A stretch of 64,000 nucleotides of DNA from Saccopteryx bilineata (Eukaryota; Chordata; Mammalia; Chiroptera; Emballonuridae), in the NCBI RefSeq assembly GCF_036850765.1, contig NC_089494.1, forward strand, positions 58,173,809 through 58,237,808. Reading direction: 5' to 3'. Numbering within the stretch: the stretch's first letter is position 1; every line of letters starts with the position of its first letter. A model generated the notes under the pieces. The model saw nothing but the letters and a program-made list of their open reading frames with translations, did not search any database and was not told where the DNA came from. Of this stretch, positions 24,442-35,880 are shown piece by piece. A program made the position numbers and the translations under genes.

Positions 24442-24769
24442 TAAAACATATTAAAAAGAAGAGGAATTTACTGTCACCTAACAACATAATGGAAAGAAAT
24501 CAGAAATGATGAGAGATCAAAGTGGAGACATAGGACTGACTCCTTTTTTTAAAATCTGTGAAGTTCCTCATTCTGCAAACATGACATGCTTCTACTTTGT
24601 ATCCTATTATTGTTTTAACATTAAGAATTATTTAGGGTATAGTTTGAGGGATTCTCTATTTGGTGGTAACAAATCGTCTCTTTGTGGCTTCCTGGCCTCG
24701 TAAGATGCAAGAATATTGCAGCTGGATCAAGATTTCTAAATGATTGGTTTCTCCTTAAAGTCCTCAAAA

Positions 24770-25385
24770 TTAGTGTTCCAGGTACTTTTGCTGTGTAACA
24801 AACCCAAAATTTAGAGGCTTAAACCAACCAGGTTATACACGCAGAAATCCTTTGGATCAGGAATTTGGAAAAGGTATAGAAAAAAATGACATGCCTATTT
24901 CTAGGATTTCTGGGGCCACAATTGTAAAAATATGGAGATCAGGGTTCATGTAATGGCTGGGAACTGAAATCATCTGAATGATTCCATTGTCATCACTCCT
25001 ATGTTTGGTGCCTGGAATGGGGTGGCTTAAACATGGGAGCTCTGAGCAAAGCCTCTACATCTGGCCTCTCTGTATGATTTGGCTCTCTTTTTCACATAGC
25101 AGCCTCTGGGTAGTTGGACTTCTTACACAGTGAATCCGGGCTCCAGGCACAAGTATTCCACCAGATGAGGCAGAAACTGCATTGTCTTTTATGACAACTT
25201 CAAAAGGCACATAGAATCTCTTTTCATATACTCTGTTGGTCAAAGTGGTCAGAACCCACCTAGATTCAAGGAGAGAGAACATAGACTTACCACTTGCTAG
25301 GAGGGTGGCAGGGTCATGTTGCAGAAAGGAATGTGGGATAGCAGATAGTATTGTGCCATATTTGGAAAATAAAATTTGCCACAAT
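24770..25385. mobile_element. Ancient mammal-wide repeat, family uncertain
   Basis: Phrases such as 'gctgtgtaacaaacccaaaa', 'ttggatcaggaatttgg', 'ctctgttggtcaaagtggtc' and 'gcagggtcatgttgcagaaa' are diverged forms of a repeat common in mammals. I cannot name the family safely. The 109-codon - strand frame (25055-25384) lies inside it and shows no recognisable domain. Confidence 0.4.
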
Positions 25386-26677
25386 GCTTCTGTAAAGGCT
25401 TAGTTCACATTAAAATATGAAATGAAATATATGATCTATTGTTGTCAAGATTATTTCCTTGCAGTTGAGCTATCGCCACTGCTCTGCATTCAGCTAGTCA
25501 CACACAATTTTCTTTGTGATTGGGTTTTCTTTTATCTTTTTCCTAATGTTGCATTTTCTTAGTCTGGGTTCACTACCTCACTGATAAAGCTTTTAAAATA
25601 TTTAATCTATTCCCAGTTTTCAAATTATTTTCTCAGGTGCCCATCAATTCTTTGTAAGTGGTTCATTTAAAAGGCTTTTGAAGCATGACTACATCTGGCA
25701 AAGGCAGATAGAAATGCCAACCTTGGAAGCGACCAGTGACATTCAGACAACTCCTTTCAGTATAAGAAACTTGCTTTTATGTCACGTAACATATCTTGTC
25801 AAAAGAGGGCCAGAAATGATGCCTTTCCCACTCCACATCTCCTGTGTTGCTGAAAGAGCTGGTTGCTTTAATACTGGTTTCCCCACTTAGTTGTGAAAAA
25901 CTGAGCAAGTTTGTTTTTTTGTTTGATTATGGGTTAGTTTTCTCATCTATATTTTGAAGATAAAAATTGCTACTTTACAGAGTTGTAAAAAAGGAAATTA
26001 AATAGTCTGATATAAAGGCTGTCTTATAGTAAGAACTCAATAATAACCAATAATAAGAAAAACTACCATTACATTTTCTATCATCATAGATTTTCTTTTA
26101 GTGCAGTAAATCTTGATCATGCTCTTTCATTGGGTGTGCTGGTTTCACTGGACAGGTCAGGGAACAAGTGTCCACACTGGGGATGATCTTTGAAGGAAGT
26201 GGCCTCCTCTTCTTACCCTTTAGTGCTTTGGGCATTGGCAGCAGATGTTCACTTGAGAGCCATGATAAGCCAGGGAAGGTAACTTCAGGAGCCCGGGGGT
26301 GATGGGGACATCCTTTGTGAAGGGTAATTTGTCTCCATGGATGGTGACTTGGTTGTTAAAGGACAGTAAAAAGTGTACTCAAATGAGATGTCCCTTTGCC
26401 TGACCACCACAGAATAGTGCATATCTGATTGTAAAAACATCAATATATACATATTTAGTAAGCTGTGATAAAACCTTAAAATGTATGTTATATAAGAAGA
26501 AAATACAAAATGTAGGACAGAATTTTCCCCTGTTCCTTGGGATTTCTTCATTTAAAACCCCTCTTTAATCTCCAATTACTGTAATAGCCATTATAAAGAT
26601 GAAAACTGTTTATTACATTGTTTTCAACTGTGAGAAAGCCTTAATTGACTTGAATTCATTGTATTTCTATGTGGCAG

Positions 26678-26742
26678 GTGGTGAAATTTACCAAGTCCTT
26701 TGAATTGATGTCCCCAAAGTGCAGTGCGGATGCTGAGAACAG
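26678..26742 (+). CDS. PDE11A: PDE11A internal exon, start of GAF-B region (65 bp)
   Basis: The exon translates as VVKFTKSFELMSPKCSADAEN plus two bases of a serine codon. I recognise this as PDE11A sequence at the beginning of the second GAF domain. PDE11A hydrolyses both cAMP and cGMP in the cytosol; its N-terminal GAF domains regulate the enzyme and the catalytic domain is C-terminal. The splice sites are good: acceptor tatttctatgtggcag ends at 26677 and donor aacag|gtaggc starts at 26743. The exon begins in phase 0 and ends after two bases of a codon. The split codon is completed by the T at 55200, giving S followed by FKES, which confirms the join. Together the two exons make 198 bp, exactly 66 codons. 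The exon lies between the two inverted L1 copies. It is too short to stand out in an ORF scan. Confidence 0.93.
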
Positions 26743-27339
26743 GTAGGCTTTGTGAGTTTCAGGTTTGTCTTTTGATCCTTGTCTTCTGTCCTTGGTGTTG
26801 GCAGGATTGTGTATATTCTTTGAGGATAGGAGTTTTCTTTCTTTAGACCAGAGAGTACTGCAAAATGTCATCACTGTTCTGCATTTCAGGGCTTAAACAA
26901 AAAAACTATAATTTAAAAATATATGTATGTACATTAAAACTGCCAATAAATAAAGCCAATTATTAGATATTTCCCAACTATGCAGACAGACTAATTTTCT
27001 GCTTTATTCTGGCCCTTCATGTCCCTTCCTCCCATTTGTGTCCCTATATTTGGGCAAAAGCATCCTGGAGGGAAAAGAGTAAGAGTTTCCAGCAATTCAC
27101 TTTTTGTCCCCATTAGTATCTTTGAGGCCATAACAGGGTAAAAGTGAGGGTTAGGAACAATCAGTGGATTTCTGTTAGCTTTGCACTGTGTTGAATAATA
27201 GCTGGGTTGCTGGGGAAAAAAATGGATTTTCTTTACTTTTGTCACCTCTAGAGAAAAGGCTAAAATAGTGAAATTGACTAAAATGCAGAAATATGGAGAA
27301 AGACAAGTAAAGTGATCAGGACAGCATGATAATGATAAT

Positions 27340-27500
27340 GATATTGATACCAAAGTTAGCAAGAGGAACGGCTTCCATTCTTTGAGGATGGGTGTGGCAG
27401 GTACTATTCTAAATGTTTCATTTGAATCTAATCCCCAAATAATCCTATGAGGTAGGCATTTCACCCTTGCATGACAGAGGAAAAAACCAGGGTTCAGTGA
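27340..27500 (+). mobile_element. MIR-like ancient SINE
   Basis: It contains 'ggcaggtactattctaaatg', 'aataatcctatgaggtaggc' and 'gaccagggttcagtgact'-like text (actual: aaaccagggttcagtgacta), in the normal MIR order. Confidence 0.65.
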
Positions 27501-28779
27501 CTAGCTATTGGGTTAATTTCCCCCAAATCTTGCTCATCAATCAGAATCCAGCTTGGAGAACTTGGTAAAAACTAAATTCTCAGGACAAACTGAGATATTT
27601 TGATTCAATATACTGCAAATAAAGTCCTAAAGACCTATATATTCCAAAGGCATCTGGGGTAATACCTGTTTCAAAAGTAATTTTATTTTATATATCATTG
27701 CCTCTAACTTCAGAAAATAGAAATTAAAACAGACACTTTAGCTACTTTAATAGATGCATCAAGTTCATGGAGTTTAAAAGAGGCCTTTGCTCATGCTGTA
27801 TACATAATGCCATTTAGAGAGCATTCCTGAAAAGGCAGGTAGGGTTAAAAAAGGCAAAACGATAAGAACAGAGAACAGTTCCATGGTTGTTAGGAGCTGG
27901 AGACAGAGTGGGGGCTCACTGCAAAGGGGTACAGGGCGATTTGGGGTTGTGAGGACACTATCTGTATTTTGCTCATGGTGGTGTTTATAGAACTACATGT
28001 GCCAAACTCGCAGCATTGTACCTTTAAAAGGGTTAATTTTACTGTCTGTAAGTTATACTTTAACATGGGATAAAAGAGACCTTTCATAAGAGTTTTTTGT
28101 TTTTAGAAAAATGTATTCATGTCTATATCTATATCTAATGTTAGTTGATCTATACCTAAAAAAAATGTTTAGACAGATAAAATTACTGCTGGCATACTCA
28201 GCAATTTTCTTTAAAATGTCATGTAAAATTACATGAAATATATTAGAAAAAAAATTTATTCAGGCTTATTCCTTTAGCTAGCCATGGTCTCAAATAAGTT
28301 ATTTCTGTTGTATATGTGAGGGAGAAGCTTTATGGAATTATTAAAACACAACCTTTGAGATCCTAATGCTTCAATATTGTTTTTATCTATGCTGCTGAAT
28401 GTGTCCTCATAGTCACTGCAGAGTTAAATATTTCTGGTCTTTTGATTAATTTTAATGCCAAAAGGACTTCCATGTCAAAATGAAATGACCCAAGGCCCAG
28501 ACTGCCCTCGGCAAACTTTCTAATAATGAAGAAAGGTCATATTTTCTTTAAAGAAGCATTTGAAAAGTGCCTTTGAACTTTGACATTATGAGATAGTCCT
28601 CTTCGTCATTCTATTTATGGCCTTTAAATTAATGTAGACTATTCTTTTATCTCAGAAGACCTTTCCTACATTGTCTAGTAATTTTCCTCTTGTTGATGTG
28701 GGATCCTTTGGTCATTTATTGGAAGTTAAAGGGAAAAAGACAAGTGGCTCTCACATTTATTTCACCAATGACCATGGAA

Positions 28780-28818
28780 GAGACATTGAAACATTGAGAC
28801 ACTGAGACATTGAGACAG
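28780..28818. repeat. Short tandem repeat of GACATTGAGAC-like units
   Basis: About four imperfect copies: agacattgaaacattgagac, then actgagacattgagacag. A minor local duplication. Confidence 0.7.
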
Positions 28819-29708
28819 TCTACAAATCACAGCCTGCTCTCAACACCTTGTAAATCTTTCCTTTAACCTTTCAGCACTTAACATCTTCACTATAGATAAT
28901 GTCCACTGGATACCTTAGCTTTCTGGACATCATTCAGAGTGATAATAGGATAGCTTTTGAAAGTAATGCCGGTGGCTTCATGCAACAATGTTTTAAGGTT
29001 CTGTTTCAATTCTGATGAACTCTGGTATAAAGCTTGCTGAGTTGTATACAGTCCGTGTAGACTTTTCTAAAAACCAATTTTGTTGCTAACTAATCATTTC
29101 TGTTTCCTATCTTTTGTGGCTAATTCCTTTGTCGTGTCCCTTCTCCTCTTGGTGTCCATGAAATTAATACCAAATCCTTGACAACTCTTGCAGTGATAAG
29201 ATTATCATGATGTCGTGATGTGCTTCTTCCATTAATAGGGAATTCTGTGTTATAAAGGCATTTGAATTACATTCCTGTAACTTCCACCTGTTAGTTCTCA
29301 ACTTGTCCATTGGAGATAAGTATTCTCTGATTAAATTTATTTCTTCATTCAACAGCCATATATTCAGTACTTACTCTGTGCTGGGTACTCTGATAGGTAA
29401 TTGGGTGAGAGAAACTTTTTTAAAAAAAAGTCAGTAGCCTTAGAGCTCAAGGATCTCAAGGACAATTTACAGGGTAAGAGTAGCTTAAAAATAGAAGCAT
29501 AACCAGACTTAGCCAGGTCTCCAGACCATGGCTATAAATAGAGTCCCATTAACAGTGGTAATTCACACTGCTGCTTGGTCAGTTTTCCCTTGTAGTTTAA
29601 GACCCACAGCCTCTTGCAAAAACCACTCTTGAAGTAGTTCTGAGAAACTTTAAGGTTAAAAAAAGCACTAAAAAAACAGAAAACACTAATTTTATTGATA
29701 ACTCATTT

Positions 29709-29947
29709 CTTCTGAGTACTCACCTTTAAAAATTATTTTATTATTTTTATTTTAAATATTTTATTTATTGATTTTACAGAAAGAGGTGGAGGGGAAAGTA
29801 TAACAAGAAACAGTTCCTTCACTCTAGCTGTTCGTTGATTGCTCATTACTGGGCAAGCCCAGGGTTTCAAACCGGTGACCTCAATGGTCCAGGTAGGCAT
29901 TCTAGCCACTGTGCCACCACAGGCCAATTCTAAGTGCTCACCTTTAA
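29709..29947 (-). mobile_element. tRNA-derived SINE, antisense, with target-site duplication
   Basis: The body at 29729-29927 has a T/A-rich start, a weak purine tract, 'ctgttcgttgattgctcatt', 'gcccagggtttcaaaccggt' and a head ending gccaccacaggcc. The flanks ttctgagtactcacctttaa (29709-29728) and ttctaagtgctcacctttaa (29928-29947) match at 18 of 20 positions. Confidence 0.85.
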
Positions 29948-30259
29948 GTCCTCTCCCTCTAGACATGGCAGAACAATGTTTGCTGGGCAGAGGCTTTTTT
30001 GCCCACTCAAGAATTCCTGTGGGCACCACTGGACCCCTCACCAGTACTGTGCCACAGCTCCCCCAGCACTCAGATACACTGATGACCTTTCTAAACCTGA
30101 GCAACGCTGTGCAATTTGTGCAAAAGCAGGAAGAAGCTCACTCCCCCTACTGTATGTTACAGTTTGCTGCATGGCCACTGCACAGCCCTCTTATTGAGGA
30201 TCACTTGTACATGACAAATGGCATCTCACCTGTTGCTTTCAAGGTTTTCTGTTTGTAAC

Positions 30260-31350
30260 TGGCTTTCAAATAGTTTGAACGGGATGTGTTTATGTAGGGG
30301 TCCCTTTGAGTTTATCCTACTTGGAGTATGTTGAGCTTTTTGAGTATATGGATTAATATTTATTTTAATCAAATATGCAAAGTTTTCAGCTATTATTTAT
30401 TCTAATAGTCTTTCTGCCTCTTTACCACTCTCCTCTCCTTCTGAGACTCCCATCATGCATATGTTCATATGCTTGACGGTGTTTCACGTGTCTTTGAGAC
30501 TCTTCAGTTTTCTTTCTTTTCTTCTGTCCTAGAACTGGATATTTTCAATTATCCTATCTTCAAGTTTGGTGATTCTTTTTTCTGACTTCTCAAACACGAT
30601 GTTGAATCCTTTTAGTGAATTTTTCATTTCAGTGATTATAATTTTTTTGGTTTTTTTTATTTTATTTATTCATTTTAGAGAGGAGAGAGAAAGGGAGAGA
30701 GAGAGAGAGACAGAGAGGGAGAGAGAGAGGAGAGAGAGACAGAGAGAGAAGGTGGGGAGGAGCTGGAAGCATCAACTCCCATGTGTGCCTTGACCAGGCA
30801 AGCCCAGGGTTTCGAACCGAGTGATTATACTTTTTGATTCCAAATCTATTATTTGGTTTTTGTTTTATCATTTCCATGTTTTATTGATATTCTATATTTG
30901 GTGAGACATTGTTTTTTTTTTAGTTCTTTCAATATGGTTCTCTTTAGTATTTTTAACATTTATAATGGCTAATTTAAAGTATGCGTCTAATAAGTTTATC
31001 TGGGTTTCAGTGACACTTTCTATTGACTGCTTTTTACCCTGTGTGTGGAGAGGAGGTGGTGGATTGACTGATTTCTTTTCCTATTTCTTTGTACATCTCA
31101 TTATTTTTTGTTGAAATTGACTATTTTAAATAATATAATGTGGACACTCGGGGAATTAAATTTGCTCCTCACTCTATCTAGGGCTTATTGCTATTTATAT
31201 TGTTTGCTATCATTGCTGTTGCTGCTGTTTATTGTTAATGACATCCCTGAACTATTATTTCTGTGGTGTGGCAACTGAATTCTCATCTTGGTTAGCTTAA
31301 TTCCCAGCTAATGACTCAACAGAGATTTTCTTGAAAGCTTTGAGTCAATA
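30260..31350 (-). mobile_element. Ancient L1 fragment (ORF1/5' region), antisense
   Basis: The + strand reads as old L1 antisense, e.g. 'ggattaatatttattttaat', 'tctgagactcccatcatgca', 'cttcaagtttggtgattctt', 'tctgggtttcagtgacactt'. It is interrupted by a SINE at 30642-30819. It may extend to about 31930, but I cannot prove it. Confidence 0.55.
30631..30830 (-). mobile_element. Truncated tRNA-derived SINE with long GA tract, antisense
   Basis: The body at about 30642-30819 has a T-rich start, a long GAGAGA tract (30676-30750), 'gcatcaactcccatgtgtgc' and 'gcccagggtttcgaacc', where it stops without the full tRNA-like head. Flanks agtgattata (30631-30640) and agtgattatac (from 30820) are a target-site duplication. 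So it is 5'-truncated and sits within an older L1 fragment. Confidence 0.82.
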
Positions 31351-33450
31351 AGTCTACCAGCCTTGCTGGGGGGACCTGGGTGCATCTGGGGAATACTTTC
31401 ATATCTTTGACAGGAAGAACTTCAAGATCAGCTAGAATTGAGAGATTAGGACCTTCTCAGGCCTTTTCTGGATATAGATTCAACTCTACAGCTGTACACA
31501 CCCTACTTGATTTCCAAGAATGTGTCAAAGCTTTTCAAAGTTCCCTCCAAATATATCATTCCCTTGCTTCTCCTTTTAAGTTTTCTTGTCAGCTTCTGGT
31601 TAGTTGCAACCCTTATGCTTGCCAAAGGCACTTGCAATGCTACACAATTGCTGCTGAGGGTTTTCCCCCCTCAAAGGCTCCAGGGGTAAACTCTGTTCTC
31701 AGCGGGCAAACTCCAGGCAAGGTTGAGTAAAGACAAGCTCTGTGAGTGGAGATCTCCATGGAGTGGGCAAATAGGTCAAATAATGTCAGTGATCTGGGGA
31801 CAGACTTGTGGAGAGGTCCAGAACAATTCTTTCTGTGCCAGTGGCTGCCAGCTGTGGTTTTTCACAGCTAATATGGTTATGAGATTGTTTTCACAGCTAC
31901 TCTGGAGCTGGGAAGGGGGAGATGAGAATAAGTAAGTTAAAAGCCACAAAACATGTTGTCCTTACAAAGATTCAACTGTTTTTCTTGAATAAACATACCT
32001 TGGAATTTTGCAAGCTTTTCCTTAATTTACAGAGTTCTCAAAACATTACTTTTGAAATTTTTTGCTAGTGTTCCCACTGGTTTTATGGAAGAACAAATTT
32101 TCAGTGGTCCTTACTCTATCAATTGTGAAGTTTTCTTCTCCTCTTTTTACCTTCTTTTTAATTTCCGTATTATCTGGCATAACAGAGAATGTTAAACAAA
32201 CACACATACTAGGACGGAATATTTCCACAGCATATTATAAATGTATCCTTTTTCTCCTACTTTCTTCTTCATGCATCTTTATTGTACTGTGCTAGGAAAC
32301 ATGAGTTGGGTATTTTGCATAAATAAAAATGTGATAGCTCTTCTAATTGGAAGGAAATGAAGAAAATCTTTAAAACATTAAAAATTAAAATAGCACCATC
32401 ACTACTGCCACCAGTCATTTTGGAACATAATATGCTACTATGTAACTTTAAACAAGAACCTTAGGACATTTTTTTTAACAGTTCATTGTCTATCAAATTC
32501 AGGACTGCTGAACCTTATTATGCCAATATTTAATGTTGCTAATGAAGAACAGAGAACCAGGTGGCTCTCCAGGCTCATTTCTACCCCCCTTTTCAGTTGT
32601 TTAACAAAGAAGTGGCAAAGCAGGTCTGAGTTAGCTGTATGGCAGACAAGAGTGGTGCCAGAGACTAAGCTCTGAGGCCGCTACTTTACCAGGAAGCTGC
32701 TCTGTTACAGAGTCACCTGCATACTTTCTGCCTGCTGTCCCTAAATATACAGAGTGCTTTCAGTTTGTGATGTTTCCCCTGCAACACTTCCTATCTAAGC
32801 AAAACACACCTCAGGAAATCATGGCACCATACTTCTGGGCTTGCGTGTTCCCCCTTCCCCAGAAACCTCCTTTTCTAAGTACCCTCCATGACAGTAGTGG
32901 TGTAGTGTCCATGCCCCATTTGAATAATGCTAATTGTAAAAACTAAACATCAGTGAAGGAGAAGAAATAGTTTAATGAAGTTATGTCCCTTCCAAACTCT
33001 TAAACTCAAGAACCTATATTTCCCAGGCATCTAACGTTTACCTCTTAAATATATGTAATTTCCTTCTTTTCTTTTTCCTGCCTTTGAACATAAAAATTCA
33101 AATGAAAGACAAGGCTTTTCATTACTCCTATTCATTTCAGACTAGTGGGCTTGTCATTCTAGTAAAACTGTCATAGAGGAGAATGAAAACTATAAAAACA
33201 TTCCATGAACAACAAGACACATGAATAAGTGCTGAGATCAAATGTAATAAAGTAGACCAGGTAGGTCAGCTGTGCCTTAGATTGATGCTATGCAGTAAAT
33301 AGAATTAAGGCAACTCAGATGCCTTAACAATTGGTTTTCATGTTTGACTGTCTTACTCTTGCTGGCATCTAATTTAACATGCTCTTGTGACTGTGGACAA
33401 GCAAACAGGCAGGGAAAACCTCTTCTCACAGCAGCAGGTGAACGAACAGC

Positions 33451-33730
33451 AAAAAATGACCCCTTACAGACATAAAAATGAGACTCAGAGACATGGACAA
33501 GAATGTGGGGGTTATGGGGAGGGGGGGCAGGAGAGGGAGGGGGTTGGGGGAGGGAAGAGGCATGAAGAAAACCAGTTAGAAGGGGATGGAAGACAATTGG
33601 ACTTTGGGTGATGGCAATGCAGCATAATCAAATGTCAAAATAACCTAGAGATATTTTCTCTGAACATATGTACCCTGATTTATCAAAATCACCCCATTAA
33701 AATTAATTTTTAAAAAATGACCCCTTACAG
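33451..33730 (+). mobile_element. 5'-truncated L1 (3' UTR only) inserted in the ERV LTR
   Basis: The fragment 33470-33711 matches the L1-A 3' UTR layout: a G-rich tract at 33506-33556, 'ctttgggtgatggcaatgca', 'gtaccctgatttatcaaaat' and 'caccccattaaaa'. It is flanked by a perfect 19-bp direct repeat, aaaaaatgaccccttacag, at 33451-33469 and 33712-33730. It is more diverged than L1-A and L1-B, so it comes from an older subfamily. Confidence 0.9.
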
Positions 33731-33891
33731 TGGCAGGCAGGCAGTCCACAATCCACAAGCCACCATCTGCACTGAGGGCAAGCACCAGTACTCTTACATA
33801 GACGTGAGGTGCTGCCACATGCTCACCCACTAATCAGGCAAAGTACAAGCAAGCAAGCCTATCACAGCTGTTTTCTTGACATTCCACCTCT

Positions 33892-34273
33892 TTAGAGTTG
33901 GCTTGCTTCACAATCCACATGACAGGTATCTTCTGCGATGGTCCCTGTGTAAGGAATGAGGTATATAACATAAACAGAAACAGTACAGACTACAGCAACC
34001 AAATTACAAAGGCACACACTATACCAAAAATGACAGTAATTACAAAGGTGCTCTTCACAATGTCTCCCTGGGCAGAGTGCTGGAGGTCCCCTATAGCCCC
34101 CTACCCCATGATAGGTGGGAGGGCCTGTATAGTCCAGGGCCATGTCCATTGAATAAAGTGTCCTTGGTGCATCTCTGCACTGGGTGAGAGCAGCTGTGTG
34201 GTGCAGGAGGGCCTCCACAGGTGCCACGCCCCCCATAAGGGTCTCTTATACTGTCCATAAATGGCATGTCCAT
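33892..34273 (-). pseudogene. ERV 3' region with a hydrophobic segment
   Basis: A 114-codon - strand frame (33892-34236) ends just before the polypurine-like tract. It contains a hydrophobic stretch (LVAVVCTVSVYVIYLI) that could be the remnant of a membrane anchor. Its position next to the 3' LTR fits an envelope end, but no motif proves this. It is listed for completeness. Confidence 0.3.
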
Positions 34274-35235
34274 CTAACAAGGGGGCCAGTGCCCCCTCTT
34301 GTCACAGTCCAAGAATCCATTATACCCCTCAATGATCAGTCCATGACAGACAGCCCAGCTGTCTGTGCAAATTATCCAAGGTAAAAAGTCCATTACAGGC
34401 AACTAGCCATACAGCTCTTTATTAACAGACCTCAGCCCTTTTCCATAAGTGCTCTGTCATTGCCACAAGCCCCATCTAAACCCCTCAGCAAGTTTATAGG
34501 GCTTGGCGGGGTCAAACACACTCAATGCCTGTGCCGCCTTGACAGTTTTCTTAGTTACTTCTGCTGCTGCAGCAGCAAAAACAAGCACCTATTATCTTCT
34601 AATACCAACAACTGCTACACATTAGAAAGGGACCAGTGCATTGTCAATTTCACATGGGACCTCTGGGCCCCACCTGTTTCTGTTAGGTCTCTCGGCCTTC
34701 CCACTATTAAAACTGGAAAAATGGGTCTTAGGGATCCTTCTCTCCCTCAGCTGTCTCCAACAGTAATCCTGTAACCATGCAACCCAAACACCAGCCATTT
34801 TCTAGGCAGCTACTGGGGCCACCCACTTCCCCTGCTTTTCAGCACCTGGAACCTCTGTTCTGGTTTAAACTGCTGCCAAAGCTCTAACAGAATTTTATTA
34901 GACCTGCTATCCAATTTCTCTCTATCTGCCCCAGCTGCGATCAGATCTACCTACATCTGTGTTTGGGTACCTTTACAGACTTATATCTCTTGTTAGTTGT
35001 CAGAGCCAGCATGGGCAGCAGCCTGCACAGCCTTATAATCCCATGCTGCATCCAGTTTGCCCTAATCTGCTACCATCTGTGTAACCATGTTGATGGGCTG
35101 CCCCACAGAAAGGCTCAAGATAACCACTAGTGACCCAAAAAGGGCTGATGGGGCACTACGGAGAATAAAGGCCCTCATTCCTGCCATAAACACTTCCTCA
35201 TCTGGCTGACAGGACCTCAGGTTGAAAGCAGCATT

Positions 35236-35880
35236 CTTCAAACCTAGTTCCTAGAGGACCTGCTGCAGCTCCATATATGGCTGCCACCAACGCACTGCCT
35301 CTGGCAAGTCTCCAGCATCCTGCCAGACTGTACGAATGGCAGCCATCACCCATTCTATTAGGGTATGGCTTCCTTGGTTGTCATGGAAGTTCTGAAGATG
35401 TTGCCTTAAGGAGGAATGCATGGTAATGGAGGCCAATTCCTCCATCTCTGTTCCAGAGACCATGATGCCATTCACCCGCTATGTCCCACAACTGCAGCGA
35501 CCAAGCTTCCAAGGGCTTGATGGATTTCTGCCTGAGTGTTGCCCATAACCCCATCAACTCTGCTTGGATGTAGGGCCAGATCACAGAGTGCTCAACTACC
35601 TGCAGAGGGGGTTGTGCTGGCCTCTAAGGCACTCTTGGCTGATGGGTTTTTACCTTCTGGGTGACCACAGGCTGGGCTCTGAGTCTATGGATAGCAGTTT
35701 TGGCCCAACCTCCTCCTCAGAAGAGGAGGAGTTAGAAATGCCTGCTCCCGCTGACTCAAAGCCACTCCACTGGCATGGATACATCCTTTCTTCAGTGTCC
35801 ACTTCTGCTCTTGCTGCTGCAAGCACTTGGCCTGAATCTGAGACTTGAGCTCTTGAACCTGCAGTTGTTTCTCTAACAAT
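35236..35880 (-). pseudogene. Gag-like remnant of the ERV
   Basis: Several - strand frames joined by frameshifts and stops look like one decayed gag. A glutamine- and leucine-rich, coiled-coil-like part lies at about 35685-35879 (QVQELKSQIQ). Further along, at about 35251-35584, there are tryptophan-rich pieces (QAELMGLWATLR; SHTLIEWVMAAIRTVWQDAG). The layout resembles class III ERV gag in general, but no frame is longer than about 75-80 codons. It codes for nothing usable now. Confidence 0.5.

Larger units (their letters stand above)
1..26677 (+). other. PDE11A: PDE11A intron, 3' part
   Basis: This is intronic sequence upstream of the 65-bp exon, and its 5' end lies outside the window. I looked for the exon that should precede it (end of the GAF-A/GAF-B linker and first strands of GAF-B) and did not see it. 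Parts not listed separately, such as 550-3280, 6050-7940, 9250-10740, 11000-11480, 11940-12640, 21840-22740 and 25400-26670, look like unique or too-diverged sequence with scattered short open frames that I do not regard as genes. Confidence 0.8.

Noticed and set aside
1..26677. Search for the preceding PDE11A exon or an alternative first exon and promoter.
   Set aside because: I saw no stretch that translates into the expected GAF-A/GAF-B linker, and no CpG-rich promoter apart from the L1 5' UTRs.
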